This document shows positions 6,928 through 12,077 of a DNA stretch of 14,364 bases, in pieces. The stretch's first letter is position 1. Each line of letters begins with the position of its first letter. This stretch comes from CBDUEV01 sp965366365 (lineage in GTDB: Bacteria; Actinomycetota; Acidimicrobiia; Spongiisociales; JAENVV01), in contig CBDUEV010000073.1 of NCBI GenBank assembly GCA_965366365.1, forward strand, positions 1-14,364, given 5' to 3'. Position numbers and translations under genes: made by a program. A model generated the notes under the pieces. It worked only from the letters and a program-made list of their open reading frames with translations. It was not told where the DNA came from and ran no database searches.

Positions 6928-6957
6928 ATCCGACAACCCGATCGTTGCGTGTCGGAT
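6928..6957 (-). terminator. Candidate hairpin terminator after the HxlR gene
   Basis: An 8-bp perfect stem (ATCCGACA at 6928-6935 and TGTCGGAT at 6950-6957) with a 14-nt loop begins 2 nt after the HxlR stop on the minus strand. A second small hairpin, CCGGC-GTCGAT-GCCGG (6906-6921), follows. There is no T-run and the loop is long, so termination is only plausible. It would insulate the HNH promoter downstream. Confidence 0.4.
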
Positions 6958-6959
6958 CC

Positions 6960-7643
6960 TTAGGTGGACGCGCGCCTGGTCATCCCGCGACCGACCGATG
7001 GAGCGAAGTGACTCCACTGCATGAGCTCGGAGAAGGTCTTGCGATCGGCCGGCAACCCTTCGAGGGTGAGGGTCTCGGCGTCGAGCGCGGCTCGCAGCGA
7101 GGTGCGACCCATATAGACCCGATACAGCTCGCCAACCGAGGTACGAACGGTCACCGCCACCGGCAGGCAGGGGTCCTCCAGACACACGGAAATACCGTGT
7201 GGCTCCAGCGTGAGCCAGAACCGCCGGTCGTCCTCGACGAACTCGAAGGAGAACACCGTCTTGCCTTTGGTCACCTTGTCCTGGTCGATATGCCGCGACA
7301 GATACAGCATGAGCAGTTCCGGATCCAGCTCGGCGCCTTGGGGATCCGCCAGGACCCACTCGCCAACCCACTCCCCCAGCGAACGCACGACCGGACGCAG
7401 AGACTCGCCGGCCTCCGTGAAGCAGTACCCCTTGGCGTCAGGGGCGCTCTGGATGATTCCGTCCCGCTCGAGGCGCCGCAACCTCTGGGTCAGAACGGAT
7501 CGGGAGATGCCGGGCAAGCCACGTTCGAACTCGTTGAAGCGGACCGGCCCGAACATGAGCTCCCGCACGATGAGCAGAGTCCACCGATCACCGAGCAGTT
7601 CCGCCGCTTTGGCGATCGGACAATATTGGCCGTAGGTACGCAC
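6960..7643 (-). CDS. HxlR-family winged-helix regulator with SCP2-like C-terminal domain (227 aa)
   Basis: It is a DNA-binding transcriptional regulator. Residues 5-95 are the HxlR winged helix: the YCPIAKAAELLGDRWTLLIVREL start (7-29), the recognition helix region SRSVLTQRLRRLERDG (48-62), and the wing ending in Y73-T76. Cys8 sits at the position used for thiol sensing in redox-responsive relatives such as YodB, but that role is not shown here. Residues 105-212 are an extra alpha/beta domain resembling an SCP2 sterol-carrier fold; plain HxlR proteins are only about 110-130 aa, so this is the long subtype, and the added domain may bind a hydrophobic ligand. GTG at 7643 is chosen because homology starts there and a CATACT -10 box lies exactly 6 nt upstream (leaderless). 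It is divergent from the FAD oxidoreductase gene, its likely target, with an inverted repeat between them. Confidence 0.9.
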   Translation of the reverse strand: MRTYGQYCPIAKAAELLGDRWTLLIVRELMFGPVRFNEFERGLPGISRSVLTQRLRRLERDGIIQSAPDAKGYCFTEAGESLRPVVRSLGEWVGEWVLADPQGAELDPELLMLYLSRHIDQDKVTKGKTVFSFEFVEDDRRFWLTLEPHGISVCLEDPCLPVAVTVRTSVGELYRVYMGRTSLRAALDAETLTLEGLPADRKTFSELMQWSHFAPSVGRGMTRRAST

Positions 7644-7649
7644 CGGCGG

Positions 7650-7655
7650 AGTATG
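7650..7655 (-). promoter_or_regulatory. Putative -10 box (CATACT) of the HxlR gene
   Basis: On the minus strand CATACT matches TATAAT at 4 of 6 positions and lies 6 nt before the GTG at 7643, so the transcript would begin at the start codon. No Shine-Dalgarno is visible, which supports a leaderless mRNA. A convincing -35 box is not seen. Confidence 0.45.
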
Positions 7656-7677
7656 ACACAGCGCCCGAAGCCCAAAC

Positions 7678-7694
7678 AGTTCGAATTGAGAACT
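7678..7694. promoter_or_regulatory. Inverted repeat AGTTC-N7-GAACT, candidate HxlR operator
   Basis: There are 5-bp perfect arms with a 7-nt spacer, midway between the divergent HxlR and FAD oxidoreductase genes. It sits just upstream of or overlapping both -35 regions. HxlR-type regulators such as YodB use short arms with a 7-nt spacer, so the geometry fits, but arms this short can arise by chance. Confidence 0.4.
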
Positions 7695-7716
7695 TCCCGG
7701 CCGGCACACGGACCCC

Positions 7717-7722
7717 TACGGT
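7717..7722 (+). promoter_or_regulatory. Putative -10 box (TACGGT) of the FAD oxidoreductase gene
   Basis: TACGGT fits the TANNNT form common in actinobacterial promoters and lies 7 nt before the ATG at 7730, which has no Shine-Dalgarno. This supports a leaderless start at 7730 over the GTG at 7721, which lies within the box. The -35 region is weak and next to the inverted repeat at 7678-7694. Confidence 0.4.
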
Positions 7723-7729
7723 GACCCCC

Positions 7730-9121
7730 ATGACATCAACGCTCGAACTCAGGAATCTCGCCGTCGCGTTCACGGGCACTCTGCGCACGCCGGACTCAGA
7801 AGGCTACGACGAAGCTCGCTCCGTATGGAATGGACAGATCGATCGACGTCCCGCCCTGATCGCCACCTGCAAGACCTCCGGCGACGTCTCGGCAGCAGTT
7901 CGCTACGCGGTGAGCAGTAGGATCCCTCTCTCGGTGAAGGGCGGCGGCCATCACGTGGCCGGCAGCGCCATCGTCGAGGCAGGCATCGTGGTCGATCTCT
8001 CCGAGATGACGGCCGTTCGCCTCGACGCCGCCAAACGACGGGTGTATGTGGAGGGTGGCGCCAAGCTCGGCGACCTCGACCGGGGCACTCTTCCTTTTGG
8101 GCAGATCACCCCAGCCGGCATCGACCCCGACACCGGGGTCGGCGGCCTGACACTGGGTGGAGGAGTCGGCTGGACCATGCGCCGACTCGGCTTGACCTGC
8201 GACAACCTTCGGGCTGTGACCCTGGTGACCGCCACCGGGGACATCATCACCGCCGACGAGGCCGGCGATCCGGAATTGATGTGGGCACTCCGGGGTGGCG
8301 GCGGGAACTTTGGCATCGTGACCGAATTCGAGTTCGAAACCCATCACGCGCCGCGGGAGGTGCTGGCGGGATTCGCGGTCTACGCCGGCGATGACGCCGT
8401 GCGGGTGCTCCGTTCCTACCGTGAGGTCGTCGCAAACGCCCCTGACGAGTTGACGACCATCGTCTTCATGCGGATAGCACCCAACGTCCCCTGGATACCC
8501 GCCGAAGCGGTCGGTACTCCGATCGTGATGGTGGGAGCCGTCTACTTCGGCGATCCCGCGGTCGGCGAGTCGGTCATCGCACCGCTCCGCACCCTCGCCC
8601 CGGTCATCGCCGACACCATCGAACCCAAACCAATGCTGGAGCACCAGGAGGTGCTCGAAGGGGCCAACCCCGTGGGCCACCGGTACTACTGGAAATCGGC
8701 TCCGATCGCAGAAGTCTCCGACGAGGTGATCGACCTCTTCAACGAACATCTCCGCACCGTCTCGTCACCACACAGCCTGCTGGGCTTCTTCCAGATGGGA
8801 GGCGCGGTCGCACGAAACACCGATTCTGGGTGTTTCCCGAGCCGGGACGCGCATTTCCTCGTGAATTACGCAGTCCATTGGATCGATGAGGGGGAGGACG
8901 CACACCACCGGAACTGGACTCGCCGGGCAATGGCCGAGATCGAGCAACACGCCCTGGGCGGCGGCTACGTGAACTTCCTGGCAGAGGGCGGCGCCGAAGC
9001 AGTGCGGCAGGCCTATGGCGTCGAGCGCTTCGACCGGCTCGTGGCCGTGAAGAACCGCCTCGATCCGCACAATGTCTTCCACCACAACCAGAACATCCCG
9101 CCTTCTCCCGAGCCAGGATGA
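7730..9121 (+). CDS. FAD-binding oxidoreductase, berberine-bridge-enzyme (BBE) type (463 aa)
   Basis: It is a flavin-dependent oxidase of the PCMH/BBE family (relatives include 6-hydroxy-D-nicotine oxidase and glucooligosaccharide oxidase), probably using O2 as electron acceptor. The PCMH FAD domain covers about residues 40-210. KGGGHHVAG (70-78) supplies His74, the residue that carries 8-alpha-linked FAD in this family. TGVGGLTLGGGVGW (135-148) is the second flavin motif, and the Cys of bicovalent members is absent, so single covalent linkage through His74 is expected. GGGGNFGIVTEF (189-200) contacts the pyrophosphate. The C-terminal BBE motif DPHNVFHHNQNI ends the substrate-covering domain. 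ATG at 7730 is preferred over GTG at 7721 because a -10 box lies 7 nt upstream. It is divergent from an HxlR regulator, its probable controller. The substrate is unknown. The stop lies 6 nt from the stop of the next, convergent gene. Confidence 0.92.
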   Translation: MTSTLELRNLAVAFTGTLRTPDSEGYDEARSVWNGQIDRRPALIATCKTSGDVSAAVRYAVSSRIPLSVKGGGHHVAGSAIVEAGIVVDLSEMTAVRLDAAKRRVYVEGGAKLGDLDRGTLPFGQITPAGIDPDTGVGGLTLGGGVGWTMRRLGLTCDNLRAVTLVTATGDIITADEAGDPELMWALRGGGGNFGIVTEFEFETHHAPREVLAGFAVYAGDDAVRVLRSYREVVANAPDELTTIVFMRIAPNVPWIPAEAVGTPIVMVGAVYFGDPAVGESVIAPLRTLAPVIADTIEPKPMLEHQEVLEGANPVGHRYYWKSAPIAEVSDEVIDLFNEHLRTVSSPHSLLGFFQMGGAVARNTDSGCFPSRDAHFLVNYAVHWIDEGEDAHHRNWTRRAMAEIEQHALGGGYVNFLAEGGAEAVRQAYGVERFDRLVAVKNRLDPHNVFHHNQNIPPSPEPG

Positions 9122-9132
9122 GCCAACTCATC
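9117..9132. terminator. Hairpin spanning both stop codons of a convergent pair
   Basis: GATGAG (9117-9122) and CTCATC (9127-9132) form a perfect 6-bp stem around a CCAA loop. The arms contain the TGA of the FAD oxidoreductase (9119-9121) and the TGA of the WYL regulator (9130-9128). The two genes are only 6 nt apart, so there is no room for a conventional terminator. No T-run. Confidence 0.35.
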
Positions 9133-9808
9133 TCGCCAGGTCTCTCCAGACCTCACCCCAGAACTCGGCGAGATCGAAGTCCTCCGGGTAGGGAAAGCGT
9201 TGGCCGGTCGTGCCGTACCCGTGAAGCCGGGTCACCGCGAAGGCGTCCGGGACACCATCGACCTCAGCGACGAGAAACCACTCCCCTGCCTTGAGGATCA
9301 AACCGAGGGGGTGGAGGAGGACATCCGCGGTTGCTCCAACGTGCGTGCGTACGACCCGGCGATAGCGAATGGCCGTCGAGAAGAACGCCAGCGCGGCCGA
9401 AGGGACTGCGTCATCCCAGGGAGTGGGATCGTGGTGGAACCGCTGATCCACGATGGCCATCTCGTTGGCCAGCTCCGGCGGAAGGGCTTGTTCCACCTTG
9501 AGTCGAACCCGAGCCGCCGCCTCCCCGAAACCGAGGAGACCAGCGACCTGAGGAATCCCGAGCAGGGAAAGGCCGGCCGCCTCGTCGGCAGTCAGGGTTC
9601 GCAACTCGGTACGGAAGCCCTCCCAGATACGGAAGCCACCATCGGGGCCCCGCGTGGAGTAGACGGGCACGCCGGCTGCTCCCAAGGCGTCGATGTCACG
9701 CATCACCGTTCGACGGGAGACACCCAGTTCATCGGCGAGCTGCCTGGCACTCATCCGACCCCGGCGTTCGAGGAGGAGCATCATCGAAACCACGCGGTCC
9801 GCTCGCAC
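9128..9808 (-). CDS. YafY-type regulator: HTH plus WYL domain (226 aa)
   Basis: This is a transcriptional regulator of the HTH_11/WYL group, whose WYL domain is thought to sense small ligands or nucleic acids. The N-terminal helix-turn-helix (residues 1-61) contains MSARQLADELGVSRRTVMRDIDAL (19-42), a wing with STRGPDGGFRI (51-61), and then a linker with LTADEAAGL (72-80). The WYL domain occupies about 143-215, with HPLGLILKAGEWFLVAEVDG (166-185) and a VTRLHG strand (192-197). The usual C-terminal WCX extension is missing, so it is a short member (typical length about 300-330). GTG at 9808 is chosen because the HTH begins there and a CATAGT -10 box lies exactly 6 nt upstream; extending to 9871 adds 21 residues of non-family sequence. 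It is divergent from the SRPBCC gene, with a 9-bp-arm inverted repeat upstream, so autoregulation and control of that neighbour are likely. Confidence 0.9.
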   Translation of the reverse strand: MRADRVVSMMLLLERRGRMSARQLADELGVSRRTVMRDIDALGAAGVPVYSTRGPDGGFRIWEGFRTELRTLTADEAAGLSLLGIPQVAGLLGFGEAAARVRLKVEQALPPELANEMAIVDQRFHHDPTPWDDAVPSAALAFFSTAIRYRRVVRTHVGATADVLLHPLGLILKAGEWFLVAEVDGVPDAFAVTRLHGYGTTGQRFPYPEDFDLAEFWGEVWRDLAR

Positions 9809-9814
9809 GAGACA

Positions 9815-9820
9815 ACTATG
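9815..9820 (-). promoter_or_regulatory. Putative -10 box (CATAGT) of the WYL regulator gene
   Basis: On the minus strand CATAGT lies 6 nt before the GTG at 9808, again with no Shine-Dalgarno, which fits a leaderless transcript. The -35 region (about 9838-9843) falls inside the right arm of the inverted repeat at 9824-9846, so a repressor bound there would block this promoter. Confidence 0.45.
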
Positions 9821-9823
9821 CCC

Positions 9824-9846
9824 TATATGACACAAGATGTCATATA
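9824..9846. promoter_or_regulatory. Operator-like inverted repeat TATATGACA-N5-TGTCATATA
   Basis: There are 9-bp perfect arms with a 5-nt spacer (CAAGA). The repeat is AT-rich in a GC-rich setting and lies between the divergent WYL regulator (start 9808) and SRPBCC gene (start 9886). The 14-bp centre-to-centre spacing of the arms and the position over the regulator's -35 region fit a dimeric repressor site. The WYL protein is the obvious candidate binder. Confidence 0.7.
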
Positions 9847-9885
9847 TCACCACATAGCCTGACCGCAGCAACGCGAAAGGCCGCG

Positions 9886-10305
9886 ATGAAGTTCTACGAG
9901 GTCAAGCAGGAGATCGACGCATCGCCCGATGCGGTGTGGGCGATCCTGGCCGATGGTCCGGGTTTCACCAGCTGGGAGTCCGGCATCGTCAGGTTCGAGG
10001 GCACCATCGCCGCGGGCAGCAAAGTCAGACTGTTCTCTGAGGTGAGCCCCGAGCGCGCCTTCCCGCTGAGGGTGGCCGAGTTCTCGCCTCCCCATACGCT
10101 GGTCTTCAAGGGCGGGATGCCGCTCGGCCTCTTCACGGGGGTGCGCACGTACAGACTCGATTCCAAGGGGAGCGGAACCCGATTCCACATGCGGGAGGAG
10201 TACCGCGGACCGCTCCTCAATATGATGTGGAAGTCGATGCCGGACCTCGGTCCTTCGTTCGAGAAGTTCGCCTCTGGCCTCAAGGCCACCGCTGAGAAGG
10301 GATAG
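9886..10305 (+). CDS. SRPBCC-fold (Bet v1-like / polyketide cyclase-like) protein (139 aa)
   Basis: It is a small protein of the SRPBCC (START/Bet v1) superfamily, which has a deep hydrophobic pocket and in bacteria binds or modifies small lipophilic molecules. The fold signature is visible: strand 1 with MKFYEVKQEIDASPDAVWAIL (an 'I.A.PE.VW..L' opening), FTSWESGIVRFEG (27-39), the PLRVAEFSPPHTLVFKG strand pair (60-76), and a long amphipathic C-terminal helix from about 113 to 138. The length is normal for a single-domain member. ATG at 9886 is preceded by GAAAGG (9875-9880) at 5 nt spacing. The next gene starts 8 nt after its stop, so the two form an operon. The divergent WYL regulator and its operator lie directly upstream. 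No catalytic residue or ligand can be assigned. Confidence 0.88.
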   Translation: MKFYEVKQEIDASPDAVWAILADGPGFTSWESGIVRFEGTIAAGSKVRLFSEVSPERAFPLRVAEFSPPHTLVFKGGMPLGLFTGVRTYRLDSKGSGTRFHMREEYRGPLLNMMWKSMPDLGPSFEKFASGLKATAEKG

Positions 10306-10313
10306 AAGACTCC

Positions 10314-10730
10314 ATGGCTGTTTCGTATGAGGGATCCGGTACACCCGAAGATCCGTGGCTGCTGACCACGCCACCAGGCAAATCCGAATACACGGCGTTC
10401 CGTGACGAGCTGGCCGACCCTCCCGCCCTCGTGGTCAAGGTCGGCAGCACCGAACTGCGCTATCACCTCAGGGCGATCGAAGACCTCCATGCGATGCTGA
10501 CCGAGCACGGTGACTGGCTGCCGCTGGGCAACGCAGATGAACAGAAGGAGGCCAAACCCGGCACCGTCGAGGCCTGGGGGCGGTCTCCCGACAACCCTGT
10601 TGAAGGCTGGTACGGCTTGAAGAAGGGCCTGCGCGGACGTTTCGGCAATTATCTGCCCCCGGTGCTCGAAGCCCTTGGGCTCGCCGAGGTGGAGCACAAC
10701 GCCCGCAACAACAGCATGCGAGCGATCTGA
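10314..10730 (+). CDS. Small conserved hypothetical protein, second gene of SRPBCC operon (138 aa)
   Basis: This is a soluble protein with no signal peptide or membrane segment. Residues 7-25 contain a G.GT.EDPW.L.TPPG.SEY.A motif, followed by PPALVVKVGSTELRYHLRAIEDLHAMLTEHGDW (36-68) and a Gly/Pro-rich end with WYGLKKGLRGRFGNYLPPVLEALGLAEV (99-126). I recall this pattern from a small uncharacterised family (a DUF, number not certain) that often sits beside SRPBCC genes, but no function is known to me. The strong local conservation and many aromatic residues suggest a folded, possibly ligand-binding protein. ATG at 10314 is 8 nt after the SRPBCC stop; the nearby purines (GATAGAAG, 10301-10308) give a weak ribosome binding site, and translational coupling is possible. 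Its stop is 15 nt from the stop of the convergent aminotransferase gene. Confidence 0.85.
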   Translation: MAVSYEGSGTPEDPWLLTTPPGKSEYTAFRDELADPPALVVKVGSTELRYHLRAIEDLHAMLTEHGDWLPLGNADEQKEAKPGTVEAWGRSPDNPVEGWYGLKKGLRGRFGNYLPPVLEALGLAEVEHNARNNSMRAI

Positions 10731-10747
10731 CGCGGCCGGCGTCGATC
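10724..10747. terminator. Hairpin spanning both stop codons of a second convergent pair
   Basis: GATC (10724-10727), one bulged T, then GACGC (10729-10733) pair with GCGTC (10739-10743) and GATC (10744-10747) around a GGCCG loop, giving nine base pairs. The structure covers the TGA of the small conserved gene (10728-10730) and most of the TGA of the aminotransferase (10748-10746). No T-run. It is a plausible compact bidirectional terminator. Confidence 0.4.
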
Positions 10748-11906
10748 AGCCGAGGGCCTGGCGCCCAGCCGCGAGACGTCGAATGGCTTCGTCGATCACG
10801 GGTGGATCAACCGCGATGGTCATCCGGGCGAACCCCGCACCCTCTCTGCCGAACCAGTGACCGGGACTCAACGCCAGCCCCGAGGCGGCCAGCCACCGAG
10901 CGAGCTCTGGCACCTCGAGGTCGAGCGCTCTGAAGTCGAGCCACGCCAGGTAGGTGGCCTCCTGCGGCATGATCCGAATTCCGTCGCCGAGTCCGATGCG
11001 CAGCTTCTCGATGTTCGCGACGACGAGGCCGAGCAGCCCGTCCAGCCACGCTCCTCCCTCGCGATAGGCCGTCTCGAAGGCGGCTGTGGCGAAGACGTTG
11101 TTCCGGGTGAGGTGAAGGCGGTTGCTGGCCCCCTTGAACCGACCGGCGAGAGTGCGGTCGCCGGTGACGAGAAGGGTGTCGCACAACCCGGCCAGACCAA
11201 ACGTCTTGATCGGCCCGTGGGTGGCGGCCCACCTCACGCCCGTGTCCTGGGCCGCTTCGGCAAACGGTACGAAAGTGTGGGACGGAAGAACGAGGTCGGC
11301 ATGGATCTCGTCGGCGATGACCGTCACCTCGTTGTCTGCGCAGATCCGAGCGACAGACCGCAGGGATTCCTTAGACCAGACCCTCCCCACCGGGTTGTGC
11401 GGATTGCAGAGGATCATCAGGCGGACTGACGGCTCGGAAGTCAGGGAAGCCAGCTGTTCGAAATCCATCTCGTACCGGTCGTCGGTGAGCACGAGCGGAT
11501 TGCGCACCACGGTGCGGTTCGACGCCACGATCAAAGGTTTGAAGTCGGTGAAGACCGGCGGCTGGATGACGACGCCGTCCCCCTCGGCGGTCAGTTCGTC
11601 GATCAGGACACCGATGGAGGTCCCGACGCTGGGGCTGACAATGGTGGTGAGCCCGTCGTTGCTCCAACCGTGTCGGCTTTCCATCCACTCCCAGAAGGCG
11701 GCTTTCACGCCGTCGGGGCGGGCTTCGTATCCGTACCAGCCGGACTGGGCCCTTTGCTCGAGCGCGGCGAGGATCGGAGCCGCCAGCGGCACATAGGGTT
11801 CAGCGATCCACAGCGGCAGGAGGTCCGTCCCGTCGAACAACTGCCCGAGCCGGGCGCCGTCGGAGGCGAGCGCCTTGGGGTGTCGGAAGGGCGCCGGGTC
11901 GTGCAT
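10746..11906 (-). CDS. PLP-dependent MalY/PatB-type aminotransferase or C-S lyase (386 aa)
   Basis: It is a fold-type I PLP enzyme of the MalY/PatB group, whose members split cystathionine or other cysteine conjugates (beta C-S lyase). Expected landmarks are present: GWYGYEARPDGVKAAFWEWMESRHGW (56-81), the SPSVGTSIGVLID phosphate-site segment (91-103), PPVFTDF (116-122), NPHNPVGRVW (168-177), Asp199 in DEIHADLVL pairing with the PLP nitrogen, the Schiff-base Lys234 in IKTFGLAGL, and Arg361 in RMTIAV for the substrate carboxylate. One oddity: the usual WxADMDF motif near the N-terminus reads WIAEPYVP (33-40), which may shift substrate choice. ATG at 11906 gives the family's normal length (about 390); an upstream extension to 12005 is not homologous. 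There is no Shine-Dalgarno and only a weak -10 (AACCAT). It is divergent from katG. It could equally be annotated as a generic aminotransferase. Confidence 0.88.
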   Translation of the reverse strand: MHDPAPFRHPKALASDGARLGQLFDGTDLLPLWIAEPYVPLAAPILAALEQRAQSGWYGYEARPDGVKAAFWEWMESRHGWSNDGLTTIVSPSVGTSIGVLIDELTAEGDGVVIQPPVFTDFKPLIVASNRTVVRNPLVLTDDRYEMDFEQLASLTSEPSVRLMILCNPHNPVGRVWSKESLRSVARICADNEVTVIADEIHADLVLPSHTFVPFAEAAQDTGVRWAATHGPIKTFGLAGLCDTLLVTGDRTLAGRFKGASNRLHLTRNNVFATAAFETAYREGGAWLDGLLGLVVANIEKLRIGLGDGIRIMPQEATYLAWLDFRALDLEVPELARWLAASGLALSPGHWFGREGAGFARMTIAVDPPVIDEAIRRLAAGRQALG

Positions 11907-11951
11907 GCCGGGAATGGTTGCACAAACCGACCTGGTTCGCTCCTGAAGGGG

Positions 11952-11994
11952 CAGGCGATCGCCGTCCATTGTCGGTTTTCGGCAACAGGCGATC
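11952..11994. repeat. Direct repeat CAGGCGATC (two copies, 34 bp apart) in the 171-nt MalY-katG gap
   Basis: Copies lie at 11952-11960 and 11986-11994, about three helical turns apart. An imperfect inverted repeat, TTGTCG...CGGCAA, lies between them. They could be a regulator site for either divergent gene, but a 9-bp match in a GC-rich region is weak evidence. No furA-like gene precedes katG. Confidence 0.3.
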
Positions 11995-12077
11995 CGTGGC
12001 GGCACAACAACGGCACCGACACGCGATACTTCAGACTCAGAACACCATCCATCACGATCTATATCAGGAGGATCTCC

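Noticed and set aside
6835..7371. N-terminal extension of the HNH protein up to 7371
   Set aside because: It runs into the HxlR gene in another frame and shows no family similarity; the promoter and LexA box sit at 6814-6838.
11670..12077. N-terminal extension of KatG up to 11670
   Set aside because: It overlaps the MalY-type gene, and a strong Shine-Dalgarno fixes the start at 12078.
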